Under the pieces are notes generated by a model. That model was not told the origin of the DNA. It searched no databases and worked only from the letters and a program-made list of their open reading frames with translations. A stretch of DNA of 64,000 nt, taken from Emcibacteraceae bacterium (GTDB lineage Bacteria > Pseudomonadota > Alphaproteobacteria > Sphingomonadales > Emcibacteraceae). This document shows, piece after piece, positions 28,045 through 37,080 of the stretch. Where the stretch lies: NCBI GenBank assembly GCA_041396985.1, contig JAWKXO010000002.1, positions 321,501 through 385,500 on the forward strand, given 5' to 3'. The position numbers were made by a program, and so were the translations under genes. Position 1 is the stretch's first letter. The number at the start of each line of letters is the position of its first letter.

Positions 28045-28440
28045 TTATTCTGTATTTTTAACCGGCTTAAAATCCAGCGATAAACTGTTAATGCAGTAAC
28101 GCAGGCCAGTGGGTGGTGGTCCATCGGGAAAGACATGACCAAGATGGGCATCACAATGTTGGCATTTTACTTCCTCCCGGATCATGCCGTGACTGGTATC
28201 GCGCAGGCCTATTATTGAGTCTTCGTTAAAAGGCGCATAAAAGCTTGGCCATCCACTGCCGCTGTCATATTTTGTTGATGAGCTAAAAAGCGGCTTCTTA
28301 CAGCAGTTACAAAGATAAGTGCCCTCTTCCTTATGGTTATAATATTTTCCGCTGAAAGGATGTTCAGTGCCGCCACAACGAGTGATTTTATATTCTTCCT
28401 CGCTTAATTCCGACTTCCAGTCAGTGTCATTCTTTTGCAT
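28045..28440 (-). CDS. msrB: Peptide-methionine (R)-S-oxide reductase MsrB
   Basis: A 131-residue enzyme that reduces methionine-R-sulfoxide in proteins. Two CxxC zinc pairs are visible (LCNCCKKP and CQHCDAHLGHVF), with the family box SGSGWPSFY and the catalytic cysteine in GLRYCINSLSLDF. No signal peptide, so it acts in the cytosol. It is divergent from msrA across an 87-base gap, which should carry the promoters for both, an arrangement suited to a shared oxidative-stress response. Confidence 0.96.
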   Translation of the reverse strand: MQKNDTDWKSELSEEEYKITRCGGTEHPFSGKYYNHKEEGTYLCNCCKKPLFSSSTKYDSGSGWPSFYAPFNEDSIIGLRDTSHGMIREEVKCQHCDAHLGHVFPDGPPPTGLRYCINSLSLDFKPVKNTE

Positions 28441-28527
28441 GTTTTTGACTTTTCATATTGGTTGAATAGATATAGATATTAACATATATGCCAATCAGGG
28501 CGACAGAAAATTACAGAGGAGCTTATA

Positions 28528-28998
28528 ATGGAAAAAGCGATTTTTGCGGCAGGGTGTTTTTGGGGAGTGGAACTTAACTTTTCTAAAGTAAATGGTGTCG
28601 TTGAAACCTGTGTCGGTTATACCGGGGGAGATACGAGCGACCCGACATACGAGGAAGTTTGCGGCAAAACAACCGGTCATGCAGAAGCTATTGAAATTAC
28701 GTTCAACCCTGAAATAGTGAGCTATGATGAATTGCTTGAATATTTATGGGAATTCCATGATCCGACCACCCTCAATAGACAGGGACCAGATGTTGGAACT
28801 CAATATAGATCAGCTATTTTTTATCTGAATGAAGATCAGAAAATGAAAGCTGAAGCCTCAAAAGAAAAGCTTGAGCACTCAAATAAATTTAAAAATCCAG
28901 TTGTCACCGAGATTTCCCCGGCATCCAAATTCTGGCCTGCGGAGGAATATCATCAGAAATATCTGGCGAAAAAAGGGATTAATATCGCCTGCCACTGA
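28528..28998 (+). CDS. msrA: Peptide-methionine (S)-S-oxide reductase MsrA
   Basis: A 156-residue cytosolic enzyme that repairs methionine-S-sulfoxide. The catalytic motif GCFWGVE is at residues 9-15. The GYTGGDTSDPTYEEVC and GHAEAIEITFNPE blocks and DVGTQYRSAIFY are all typical. GAGG lies upstream of the ATG. It complements the divergent msrB, so both sulfoxide stereoisomers are covered at one locus. Confidence 0.96.
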   Translation: MEKAIFAAGCFWGVELNFSKVNGVVETCVGYTGGDTSDPTYEEVCGKTTGHAEAIEITFNPEIVSYDELLEYLWEFHDPTTLNRQGPDVGTQYRSAIFYLNEDQKMKAEASKEKLEHSNKFKNPVVTEISPASKFWPAEEYHQKYLAKKGINIACH

Positions 28999-29007
28999 TT
29001 TGAATTG

Positions 29008-30291
29008 TTAAGCAGCCATCGCCACGGGCTTGTAAAGATCAAACTTGTCCGAACCCCTGTATTTCTGCATCACATTATCGGCGATTGTTGTTATTACAAT
29101 CAGAAAATATAGAAGGTCAAAAAACGCGATGTTAGCCGTGAAGGCCAAAATCATATATCCAACCACGGAACTTCGAATAGCTATTGAAAGATCTTTAAAC
29201 CAAGGCATATTGGGGACATCCTTGGATTGGCGACCTAATCGTCGGGCAACTAAATATGTATAGGCCAGTATACCCATCCAGATCATAAACCCGGCATACC
29301 CGTGTTCAGCGATCATTTGAAAATAGCCGGAATGAATGGCACGGGCTCTTACCCCCAATGGAATATATTCAACAATTACTTCCGGCACATAAATAACGTT
29401 AAAACCACCCCCCGTTATCGGATGATCATTGGCAATTTTAACAGAGGCGCGCCACATATCCACCCGACCCTGAAATGATGCGTCTTCTTCCAGATTTGTT
29501 GATGTTCCCATTCGGTCAGTCCAGCTTTGCGGCATAAAATAAATGGCGACAAAAGCAATAGGTGCAATAATCAATATCGCGCGGAACAGTTTTTTCTGTA
29601 ACCAGGTGAAATAAAGAACGGTAACGACAAGCGCAGCAAACCCGGTTCTGGATTGAGTGCCCAATACACCAATTGCCGTAAATATGGCGCAAACCAGAGA
29701 AAAATATTTTTGATAAATATTTTCAGCATTGGAAACAAAATAAATCATAAAAGGAATTGTCATCACAAGTACCAGCGCCATACCGTTATTATCCCCGAAA
29801 AAACTGTTTACGGGACCTAATACGTGAGCTGTTCCTCCGCTGATTATTGTAAAAAGACCACCTTTAATTCCATAAAATCCAAAGGACAACACCATAACCT
29901 TTATTAACGCAATCAATCTTTTCTCGGTATTGAGCATAGCATAAACGACATAGGCAATGAGCAGGATTTTAGAAAATTTAACCCATGGCTCATATGAATA
30001 ATACATGTTGAATGAGAAAAGAGTAGTTACACATGTCCATAAGAAGAATATTATCAAAGCGGTTACAAGGGGGTGGTGCTGATAGTTTTTATACCCCTGC
30101 TGAACGATATAGCCCCCGACCGTCAACACAAAAAACATATCAATCCACTGAACGGAAAGCGCAAATCCGTAAGTATTACTCTGCGGATACATGAAGGAAA
30201 TAAACGCAATAACCAATCCTCCGATCTGGTATCTGTATAATACCAATGGAAGAGCAGACAGGAGGAAAAGGGCTAATAGGATGTCTCTCAC
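29008..30291 (-). CDS. Putative O-glycosylation ligase, exosortase-A-associated type (Wzy/O-antigen ligase superfamily)
   Basis: A 427-residue inner-membrane protein with about ten membrane helices. It resembles the family of putative O-glycosylation ligases found with exosortase A in polysaccharide loci: start MRDILLALFLLSALPLVL, the early segment FMYPQSNTYGFA, then IKGGLFTIISGG and FFGDNNGMALVLVMTIPF. The large periplasmic loop with ITGGGFNVIY and HSGYFQMIAEHGYAGFMIW is typical of O-antigen ligase/polymerase proteins. Expected role is polymerisation or transfer of surface glycans. No exosortase, glycosyltransferase or export gene is adjacent, so it is isolated here. Assignment is by pattern recall. 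Confidence 0.75.
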   Translation of the reverse strand: MRDILLALFLLSALPLVLYRYQIGGLVIAFISFMYPQSNTYGFALSVQWIDMFFVLTVGGYIVQQGYKNYQHHPLVTALIIFFLWTCVTTLFSFNMYYSYEPWVKFSKILLIAYVVYAMLNTEKRLIALIKVMVLSFGFYGIKGGLFTIISGGTAHVLGPVNSFFGDNNGMALVLVMTIPFMIYFVSNAENIYQKYFSLVCAIFTAIGVLGTQSRTGFAALVVTVLYFTWLQKKLFRAILIIAPIAFVAIYFMPQSWTDRMGTSTNLEEDASFQGRVDMWRASVKIANDHPITGGGFNVIYVPEVIVEYIPLGVRARAIHSGYFQMIAEHGYAGFMIWMGILAYTYLVARRLGRQSKDVPNMPWFKDLSIAIRSSVVGYMILAFTANIAFFDLLYFLIVITTIADNVMQKYRGSDKFDLYKPVAMAA

Positions 30292-30412
30292 TATAATTTA
30301 TCCTTATATCACATTCTTAATTTTTATTCTTTTGAACATGATGTAATTTATTGAATTCTACTTTAACTAATTTTTATGGTATCAGTTATATAGTTAAATT
30401 ACTAAAAAATTG

Positions 30413-30440
30413 TTGATGGATATAATTCGGCAATTATAAA
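30413..30440 (+). promoter_or_regulatory. Candidate promoter for the 42-residue membrane peptide
   Basis: TTGATG (30413-30418), a 16-base spacer and TATAAA (30435-30440) lie about 45 bases upstream of the small gene's start, a distance that fits a short leader. Confidence 0.5.
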
Positions 30441-30485
30441 GTAACGAGGTGGCTTAATCGCCATAACTAACAAGAGGAAAAAATA

Positions 30486-30614
30486 ATGGTTGCGGCCTTT
30501 ATGTTTGGTATGATTACACTGGTATTTTATGTGATTTATGAGTCCGTACTTGCCGAAGACAAAGAACGGAAAGAAAAAAATAAGGGGAAAATGTTCAAAG
30601 AAAAAAACCAATAA
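30486..30614 (+). CDS. Small single-span membrane peptide, 42 residues
   Basis: Not matched to a known family. It reads MVAAFMFGMITLVFYVIYES, a single membrane helix, then a very basic and charged tail ending KMFKEKNQ. AGAGG lies about eight bases before the ATG and a candidate promoter lies upstream. It fills an otherwise empty gap between the O-ligase-like gene and tdh. The composition (helix, then charged tail) is typical of real small membrane proteins. It could also be a chance frame, but promoter and ribosome site argue against that. Confidence 0.55.
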   Translation: MVAAFMFGMITLVFYVIYESVLAEDKERKEKNKGKMFKEKNQ

Positions 30615-30665
30615 GCGTATTTTTTCAATAAATGTTTTTTTTATTGAGTATTTATCGTCTTTTCT

Positions 30666-31691
30666 CTATTGCCAATCCAGTATGACTTTCCCTGAATTTC
30701 CGGATCGCATAATCTCAAATCCTTCCTCAAAATCATCAATTTTAAAATGATGAGTAAGAACCGGGCTCAGATCCAGTCCACTTTCCAGCATAGCTATGGT
30801 CTTATACCAGGTTTCAAACATTCTGCGGCCATAAATTCCTTTGATCTCCAAACCTTTAAATATGACATGGTTCCAGTTAATGGCAGTGTCCCCTGGCATA
30901 ATACCAAGCATCGCAATTTTACCGCCATGATTCATTACATCCAGCATATCTGAAAAAGCCCGCGCATTACCGCTCATTTCAAGCCCGACATCAAAGCCTT
31001 CCGTCATATTAAGATCTTCCATTACATCTCTAAGGGATTTACGGCTGACATTGACAGCCCTTGTCGCTCCCATCTGTTTGGCGATGCCAAGGCGATAATC
31101 ATTTATATCCGTAATGACAATATGGCGTGCACCGACATGTTTTGCGATCGCGACAGCCATGATACCGATTGGTCCGGCACCAGTGATCAGCACATCTTCA
31201 CCAACCAGATCAAATTCAAGTGCCGTGTGCGCGGCATTGCCAAGCGGATCAAGTATGGCCCCAAGATCATCACTGATGGTTCTCGGAAGGGGGCAGATAT
31301 TGGTTGCCGGAACACTTATAAATTCGGCAAAAGCCCCTGGACGGTTAACACCAATTCCAACCGTGTTTCTGCATAAGTGACGCTCGCCCGCCCGGCACTT
31401 ACGACAATGACCGCAGGTTACATGTCCTTCTGCTGAAACGCGGTCACCTATTTTAAGTCCATTTACCTCAGATCCCAGTTCAACAATCACGCCGGAGAAT
31501 TCATGCCCGACAGTCATAGGCACCGGAATTGTATTCTGGGCCCAGTCATCCCAGTTGAAAATATGAATATCAGTGCCGCAAATGGCCATTTTATTCACCT
31601 GAACGAGCACATCATTATGGCCAATAGTCGGTTTTTTGACATCTTCAAGCCAAATCCCAATTTCTGCTTTTGCTTTTACAAGGCTTTTCAT
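30666..31691 (-). CDS. tdh: L-threonine 3-dehydrogenase
   Basis: Zinc-dependent medium-chain dehydrogenase that oxidises L-threonine to 2-amino-3-ketobutyrate, which Kbl then cleaves. Catalytic zinc ligands lie in AICGTDIHIFNWD and VGHEFSGVI. The structural zinc site CGHCRKCRAGERHLC is near residue 95, and the NAD-binding motif GAGPIGIMAVAIAKHVGA is near 170. I chose the ATG at 31691, seven bases after AGG, giving 341 residues, exactly the E. coli Tdh length. It starts eight bases after the kbl stop and forms an operon with it. Confidence 0.97.
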   Translation of the reverse strand: MKSLVKAKAEIGIWLEDVKKPTIGHNDVLVQVNKMAICGTDIHIFNWDDWAQNTIPVPMTVGHEFSGVIVELGSEVNGLKIGDRVSAEGHVTCGHCRKCRAGERHLCRNTVGIGVNRPGAFAEFISVPATNICPLPRTISDDLGAILDPLGNAAHTALEFDLVGEDVLITGAGPIGIMAVAIAKHVGARHIVITDINDYRLGIAKQMGATRAVNVSRKSLRDVMEDLNMTEGFDVGLEMSGNARAFSDMLDVMNHGGKIAMLGIMPGDTAINWNHVIFKGLEIKGIYGRRMFETWYKTIAMLESGLDLSPVLTHHFKIDDFEEGFEIMRSGNSGKVILDWQ

Positions 31692-31699
31692 CATCACAC

Positions 31700-32896
31700 C
31701 TATTCAATTATTTTAAGTTCGCGGCCAATTTTTGCAAATGCGTCAATGGCTTTATCCAATTGTTCACGGCTGTGGGCGGCGGACATCTGGGTTCTGATCC
31801 TTGCCGCACCCTTTGGTACAACAGGGAAAGAAAAGCCAATGACAAAAATACCCTCTCTCAATAATCTCTCAGCCATTTCGCCCGCCACGCGGGCATCACC
31901 CAGCATAACGGGGATGATTGCATGATCGGCGCCAGCAAGGGTAAATCCTAGAGCAGTCATTTTTTCCCTGAAATACTCACTATTACTTTTCAGTTTTTCG
32001 AGAAGCTCGTGGCGTTCTGAAATTAAATCGATCACTTTACATGACGTTGCGGCAATAACGGGAGCGAGCGTATTGGAAAATAGATAAGGTCTCGACCGCT
32101 GCCTTAACCAGTCAACAACCTCTTTTGAGGCTGCAGTATAACCACCGGAGGCGCCACCCATTGCCTTGCCCAGCGTGCCGGTAATAATATCAACGCGGTC
32201 CTGTACGCCAAAAAACTCTGGGGTGCCCGCGCCTGTTTTGCCGGTAAAGCCAACGGCATGACTATCATCAACCATAACCATAGCATCATATTTTTCAGCA
32301 AGATCACAAATGGCAGGCAGGTTTGCTAGAATGCCGTCCATGGAAAATACCCCATCAGTTGCAATGAGCCGGAACCGAGATGACTGTGCTTCCTTAAGAC
32401 AGTCTTCAAGGGTTGCCATATTATTATTTTCATATCTGTAGCGTTTGGCCTTGCACAACCGGACACCGTCTATAATACTGGCATGGTTTAATGCGTCCGA
32501 TATGATGGCATCATCCTGATCAAGCAACGTTTCAAACAATCCGGCATTGGCATCAAAGCAGCTCGGATATAGAATGACATCTTCCATTTTAAGAAATTTG
32601 GCCAGTTTTTCTTCAAGCTCTTTATGAATATCCTGTGTTCCACAAATAAACCGGACAGACGACATGCCGTAACCATATTTATCAAGGGCGTCTTTTGCGG
32701 TTTTAACCAGTGTCGGGTCGTTCGATAATCCCAGATAATTATTGGCGCAGAAATTAATAAACTCGTCATCCCCGCTTTCTTTTACTTTAACGGCAGCACT
32801 TTGCGGGGTGGTTATCACACGCTCTGATTTATAGAGGCCTTCTGTTTTTAGCTCGTTCAGCTTTTCCGATAAATATTTTTGATAACGGCTGCTCAT
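31700..32896 (-). CDS. kbl: 2-amino-3-ketobutyrate CoA ligase (glycine C-acetyltransferase)
   Basis: PLP enzyme of the alpha-oxoamine synthase family. It splits 2-amino-3-ketobutyrate with CoA into glycine and acetyl-CoA, completing threonine breakdown with Tdh. Features are FCANNYLGLSNDP near residue 50, the substrate loop VDDSHAVGFTGKTGAG, and the PLP-lysine in TGTLGKAMGGASGGY near 244. The ATG at 32896 is chosen because GGAG lies seven bases upstream and it yields 398 residues, the usual Kbl length; an ATG at 32926 has no ribosome site. An XRE-cupin regulator lies immediately upstream. Confidence 0.97.
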   Translation of the reverse strand: MSSRYQKYLSEKLNELKTEGLYKSERVITTPQSAAVKVKESGDDEFINFCANNYLGLSNDPTLVKTAKDALDKYGYGMSSVRFICGTQDIHKELEEKLAKFLKMEDVILYPSCFDANAGLFETLLDQDDAIISDALNHASIIDGVRLCKAKRYRYENNNMATLEDCLKEAQSSRFRLIATDGVFSMDGILANLPAICDLAEKYDAMVMVDDSHAVGFTGKTGAGTPEFFGVQDRVDIITGTLGKAMGGASGGYTAASKEVVDWLRQRSRPYLFSNTLAPVIAATSCKVIDLISERHELLEKLKSNSEYFREKMTALGFTLAGADHAIIPVMLGDARVAGEMAERLLREGIFVIGFSFPVVPKGAARIRTQMSAAHSREQLDKAIDAFAKIGRELKIIE

Positions 32897-32995
32897 AATT
32901 TGCTCCAGATTTTTATATCGACTCATTTGTACAATATATAGGATATCATATTTAATATAACAGACAAGCCTAAAAATTATTCAATATAAAGGAAA

Positions 32996-33571
32996 TTATT
33001 TAGGACTATGTACCAACAGGATGACGTGAGCCGCTTTTTTTCCGATATTGCTGATTGAATGATCAACGTCTGCATCATAACGCGCTGTGTCACCTGTGGC
33101 TAATATCATTTCCTGATTTCCTGAGGTTACAGAAATATCACCGTTAAGAACTGTCAGGTGTTCTTTTGTCCCCTTAACATGGGGATCAGACTCAAGAATT
33201 CCACCCTGTTCTATAAAAACATCATACCATTCCACTTTTGATACGAGATCCAACGGACCCAGGATTTTTAAAGTGCATTTACCGTCGGCGCTTTGAATTT
33301 CAGGGGTCTGATGAGACTTGGTTATTGAAATGTGCTTATTTTTATCCTGAGCAGATGGTTTGCTGCCAAGTAGCTCACTGATATCAACGCCTAGTGCCTG
33401 GGTCATGCTCCAGAGTGTTGCGACAGTCGGATTTGTTTTATTTCTCTCAATTTGGGAAAGCATTGACTTTGAAACTCCGCTCTGGCTTGCAAGCTGGTCA
33501 AGCGTAAGATTTCTAGCAGAACGAAGCTGCTTGATTTTTAGGCCAATGTCTGGAGGAGAGGATTGTGACAT
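32996..33571 (-). CDS. XRE-family transcriptional regulator with C-terminal cupin domain
   Basis: A 191-residue regulator. The N-terminal helix-turn-helix (about residues 10-65) reads LRSARNLTLDQLASQSGVSK and MLSQIERNKTNPTVATLW. A cupin sensor domain (about 110-190) contains the EHLTVLNGDISV and ATGDTARYDADVDHSISN strands. Such proteins usually sense a small metabolite and control neighbouring catabolic genes. It lies 99 bases upstream of kbl-tdh on the same strand, so control of threonine or glycine use is a fair inference. The ATG at 33571 is chosen over a TTG nine codons earlier. Confidence 0.9.
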   Translation of the reverse strand: MSQSSPPDIGLKIKQLRSARNLTLDQLASQSGVSKSMLSQIERNKTNPTVATLWSMTQALGVDISELLGSKPSAQDKNKHISITKSHQTPEIQSADGKCTLKILGPLDLVSKVEWYDVFIEQGGILESDPHVKGTKEHLTVLNGDISVTSGNQEMILATGDTARYDADVDHSISNIGKKAAHVILLVHSPK

Positions 33572-33593
33572 ATTGTGAATTCCCGTATTTTTG

Positions 33594-33613
33594 TTCAATA
33601 TAATGGAATTCCA
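33594..33613 (-). promoter_or_regulatory. Possible autoregulatory operator or promoter of the XRE-cupin gene
   Basis: Contains TTATATTGAA on the minus strand (33594-33603) next to the perfect palindrome TGGAATTCCA (33604-33613). The same ten-base TTATATTGAA recurs at 32980-32989 in front of kbl. Both lie just upstream of genes the regulator might control, though AT-rich -10 elements would look similar. Confidence 0.35.
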
Positions 33614-34366
33614 CTATTTTAACAACATTAATTCTTCACTTCTGTCCAACAACCGCTTTGAAATTTCATCCATAAACTCTTCTTTTTCAAGATCTTTAGG
33701 CATTGGCGGGTGATATTCAATGGTCAAAATTCCGGGCCACTTTATCCATGATTTTTTGGGCCAGGAAACCCCGGAATTATGGGAAACAACAATAACATCC
33801 AGCTCAGGATTTTGTTTTTGATAGTAAAATACACCTGATTTTAGTGTCCGTCTTTCTCCAACAACCGTACGGGTGCCTTCTGCAAATATAATCATTGGGA
33901 TTTTTCTTGTAATAAGCTCTTTTGCAATCATCGGTGTTTGTTTCTGTGCCTGGCCAGCACCGCGATTGATAGCCATCACGCCCATTTTATGAAACACGAG
34001 ACTGAGAAGAGGAACTCTGAAAAGCTCTTTCTTGGCAAGAGCCGTTAAATTGGGTGATCGTCTATAAAGAATTAACGCGTCCATATTACTCATATGTTTG
34101 CTGCAATAGATAAAGCCTTTGCCTTTTGGGATATTTTCAGTGCCGACTTCGACAATTTTAACTCTCGCAATTTTTTCATACATATAAATAATTGAATTGA
34201 TTACCTTTAAAATTGCCCGCCGCATGGGCCTCGCGGATTTTAAAAATGAAAGAGGGGCCAGTAAAAATATAATGGCAAAGGTGACGGCTAAATAAAAATA
34301 ACAATTGAACAGGATAGAACGCAGCGCGATAGAAAGGGTCAGTTTTTTAAGCGTATTTTCTGTCAT
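33614..34366 (-). CDS. plsC: 1-acyl-sn-glycerol-3-phosphate acyltransferase family protein (PlsC-like)
   Basis: A 250-residue membrane-associated acyltransferase that would acylate lysophosphatidate to phosphatidate. One or two N-terminal membrane helices (about 13-42) are followed by the acyltransferase motif I H-x4-D in CSKHMSNMDAL near residue 95 and motif III FAEGTRTVVGERR near 160. It overlaps the end of the MATE gene by 20 bases on the same strand, so the two are probably co-transcribed. Other LPLAT family substrates are possible. Confidence 0.9.
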   Translation of the reverse strand: MTENTLKKLTLSIALRSILFNCYFYLAVTFAIIFLLAPLSFLKSARPMRRAILKVINSIIYMYEKIARVKIVEVGTENIPKGKGFIYCSKHMSNMDALILYRRSPNLTALAKKELFRVPLLSLVFHKMGVMAINRGAGQAQKQTPMIAKELITRKIPMIIFAEGTRTVVGERRTLKSGVFYYQKQNPELDVIVVSHNSGVSWPKKSWIKWPGILTIEYHPPMPKDLEKEEFMDEISKRLLDRSEELMLLK

Positions 34367-35741
34367 CTTCTTGTTGTTTTTTAATCAACGTTAAATAAAA
34401 GAAACGCGAACTTAATAACATCAGAGACAAAAAGCTCGCAACGATAATACATTCTATAAGACCTATAGCGCCATGTTCCAGTGTAAAAGTCAGAAAATAG
34501 GCCAGCGGTATCATGATTAGACTATAACAAAAAACATAAAAAATGGCAGGTACCCATATATCCTGTAGTCCACGAAGTGCATTTCCCATCACTGTTTGTG
34601 CCGTATCAAGGAATAGCATCCACGCAGATAGCGCAATGAGCGGAACTGTTGCAGCGACCAGTGCGGTATCTTCACTAAAAATACCGGCAATAGTATCAGG
34701 GGCAAAATGGAGAATAGACATTAGCGGCAGGCAGATCATTCCGTTAAAGGCAAGACCGCAAAGTCCGGCAAGGGCCATATCATGACGATCCCCACGACCA
34801 AGAGCAATGCCGACCCGGACCGAGGTTGCCCCGGCAACTCCATAACAAATCATAAAAGGAACCCCGAATACGGTAAATGCGATAGTGGCAGCACCCAGAC
34901 TGATGACCCCCAATAGCCCGGCAAAGACATAAAGTGCTGCAAACCCTAAATGTTCTACAATATTGGTAAAGCCGGCGGCATAACCTATATGGCGCTGCTT
35001 GCGCCAGACATTCCAGGACATGTCCACTTTTTCAAACAGACCGTATTTTTCACGATCAACGAAAAAAATGATATAAAAAAGCAGAGAACTGGCCAGAAAA
35101 ATTCTGACAATATTTGTGGACCAGGCAGAACCAATGACCCCCATAGGTTCAAACCCGAAATGACCATAAACCAAAATCCAGTTGAAAAAAATATTAAGCA
35201 AATTGGCAATAAACATAAAGATCATCCCGGGAAGGGGACGGTTTATGCCTTCCAGAAAAAACTGAGAACAGAGCATGAGGGCGGTCATCGGGATCCCAAT
35301 GGATAGTACCCGAATGACTTCGCCGCCACCTCGGGCAATATCCTCCGTCTGTCCAAGAAAAAGCAGAATGGGTTCCCCAAAGAAACAAATAGAAAACCCG
35401 ATAAATCCGAATACAAGACTATAGGGAATGGAACGGCGCCAGATCTGCCCGCATTTTTTATAGTCTCTTGCACCGTAGGCATTGGATGTAAGCACCATTG
35501 TGCCCATTAAAAGACCGATAAAGGCAATAATCAAGGTTGAGGCTAGGGCGCTGTTTGCAATTCCCTGATAGCCAACCTCCACAGTTGAATAATGACCGAC
35601 CATTGCCGTATCGACAATCCCAAGGGTCATAATGCCAAGACGCTGGAGAATGATAGGAATTGACAAGGTAACCAGTTGAGAAAACTGACGTTTTGCCCGA
35701 TCCCAACTCCATTTGTCATAATGTGTATCAAGTATGCTCAT
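34347..35741 (-). CDS. MATE family multidrug/cation efflux transporter
   Basis: A 464-residue inner-membrane transporter with about 12 helices in two halves. Family features are the start LVTLSIPIILQRLGIMTLGIVDTAMVGHYS, split here as TLSIPIILQ and VDTAMVGHYS, and the repeated half with ATIAFTVFGVPFMICYGVAG. NorM-like MATE proteins export drugs or dyes using sodium or proton gradients. Substrate is not predictable. It is the first gene of a run with plsC, tail overlapping by 20 bases. No regulator sits directly in front of it. Confidence 0.92.
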   Translation of the reverse strand: MSILDTHYDKWSWDRAKRQFSQLVTLSIPIILQRLGIMTLGIVDTAMVGHYSTVEVGYQGIANSALASTLIIAFIGLLMGTMVLTSNAYGARDYKKCGQIWRRSIPYSLVFGFIGFSICFFGEPILLFLGQTEDIARGGGEVIRVLSIGIPMTALMLCSQFFLEGINRPLPGMIFMFIANLLNIFFNWILVYGHFGFEPMGVIGSAWSTNIVRIFLASSLLFYIIFFVDREKYGLFEKVDMSWNVWRKQRHIGYAAGFTNIVEHLGFAALYVFAGLLGVISLGAATIAFTVFGVPFMICYGVAGATSVRVGIALGRGDRHDMALAGLCGLAFNGMICLPLMSILHFAPDTIAGIFSEDTALVAATVPLIALSAWMLFLDTAQTVMGNALRGLQDIWVPAIFYVFCYSLIMIPLAYFLTFTLEHGAIGLIECIIVASFLSLMLLSSRFFYLTLIKKQQEDDRKYA

Positions 35742-35818
35742 AGCGTCCCCAACAAATTTTAATCAAGAGAGGTACATAAAATTAAAATTTTGGCAATGAT
35801 TATTTTGTTGTGGTTATA

Positions 35819-36700
35819 TTACGCTGGCTCACTTATGCCATTTTGGCGGCAGGCGGCGGTTACCGTATTTTGCAGTAAAACGGCAATGGTCATCGGGCCA
35901 ACGCCTCCTGGAACCGGGGTAATGGCACCGGCACGTTCGACGGCGGATGTAAATTCAACATCACCAACCAGTTTTGTTTTACCGTCTTCTTTTTCAATTC
36001 GGTTAATGCCAACATCAATGACGGTTGCACCTTTTTTAATCCAGTCCCCTTTGACAAGCTCTGGAACACCGACGGCAGCGACCACGATATCGGCACGGCC
36101 AACCACGTCCGGTAAATTCCTCGTCCGGCTATGGGCAATGGTCACCGTGCAGCTTTCATTGAGGAGAAGCTGCGCCATTGGCTTACCGACAATATTGGAT
36201 CTTCCGACGACAACAGCATCCAGTCCGCTTAAATTTCCAAGAACATCTTTTAGCATCATCAGACAGCCAAGCGGGGTACAAGGAACCATGCCTTTTCCGC
36301 CAGTTGCCAGAAGACCAGAATTGATCACATGAAAACCATCAACATCTTTTTCAGGTGAAATGGTTTCAATGACAGCCGCTTCATTAATATGCTTTGGTAA
36401 CGGCAGCTGAACAAGAATACCATGGACAGTCGGGTCATTATTTAGCTCTTTGACTTTTGCGATCAGCTCCGCTTCTCTGACAGTATCTTCCATCAGAAAC
36501 TCGAAACTGTTCATGCCTGCGGCAACGGTTGATTTATTTTTGTTTCTGACATAAACCTGACTGGCCGGATCCTCCCCCACCAGCACTACGGCAAGCCCGG
36601 GGGTAAGGTTATGATCCTTTTTTAAAATTGCAACTTTTCTGGCGACGTCTTCTTTAAGGTTGGCGGCAAAGGCCTTGCCATCAATAATTGTTGCGCTCAT
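35819..36700 (-). CDS. folD: Bifunctional methylenetetrahydrofolate dehydrogenase / methenyltetrahydrofolate cyclohydrolase
   Basis: A 293-residue one-carbon enzyme that interconverts 5,10-methylene-, methenyl- and 10-formyl-tetrahydrofolate. Visible signatures are the Y-x3-K catalytic motif in ASQVYVRNKNK near residue 50, VHGILVQLPLPKHI near 92 and KDVDGFHVINSG. The NADP-binding GRSNIVGKPMAQLLL is near 172 and the tail reads ITPVPGGVGPMTIAVLLQNT. AGGA lies six bases before the ATG. It links metabolically to the glycine produced by kbl-tdh, but the genes are not in one operon. Confidence 0.97.
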   Translation of the reverse strand: MSATIIDGKAFAANLKEDVARKVAILKKDHNLTPGLAVVLVGEDPASQVYVRNKNKSTVAAGMNSFEFLMEDTVREAELIAKVKELNNDPTVHGILVQLPLPKHINEAAVIETISPEKDVDGFHVINSGLLATGGKGMVPCTPLGCLMMLKDVLGNLSGLDAVVVGRSNIVGKPMAQLLLNESCTVTIAHSRTRNLPDVVGRADIVVAAVGVPELVKGDWIKKGATVIDVGINRIEKEDGKTKLVGDVEFTSAVERAGAITPVPGGVGPMTIAVLLQNTVTAACRQNGISEPA

Positions 36701-36724
36701 AGCATTTCCTGTTTGCAGATGGGT

Positions 36725-37024
36725 TTATGCCAGCCCTCTTATGGCAGTGGTAATAAACGGTGTTCCATATTGAAGTAAAAACCAGATCACGATTGGCGAA
36801 AGGTCAAGACCACCAAGGTCCGGCATTACATTTCGTATTGGTCTAAGCATTGGCTCAAATAGTTTGTATAGGGATCCATAAACGATTGATACAAACTGAT
36901 TATAAGTATTGATAACGTTAAATGAAATCAGCAGACTGAAAATAATATAAATAAATAGTAAAAATGAAATCAGATTGGCTAAGCCTGCTACCATGTTTGC
37001 CAGTAAATATGCGTATTCACCCAT
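36725..37024 (-). CDS. YggT family integral membrane protein
   Basis: A 99-residue YggT protein with two membrane helices (about 13-36 and 76-95). Between them is the family segment LYKLFEPMLRPIRNVMPDLGGLDLSPIVIW. YggT proteins have been linked to osmotic-stress tolerance and to membrane or cell-division organisation, with no defined biochemistry. It is 24 bases upstream of folD on the same strand and divergent from the FlaEY-like gene. Confidence 0.92.
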   Translation of the reverse strand: MGEYAYLLANMVAGLANLISFLLFIYIIFSLLISFNVINTYNQFVSIVYGSLYKLFEPMLRPIRNVMPDLGGLDLSPIVIWFLLQYGTPFITTAIRGLA

Positions 37025-37080
37025 TTTTAGTGCCTGTAATTAAATCATTTAAAAAATTTTCCTTAAATAGATGTAGTTGG

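Noticed and set aside
30615..30660. Terminator between the 42-residue peptide gene and tdh
   Set aside because: CAATAAA/TTTATTG is a seven-base all-AT-rich stem with the T run in its loop, too weak to call.
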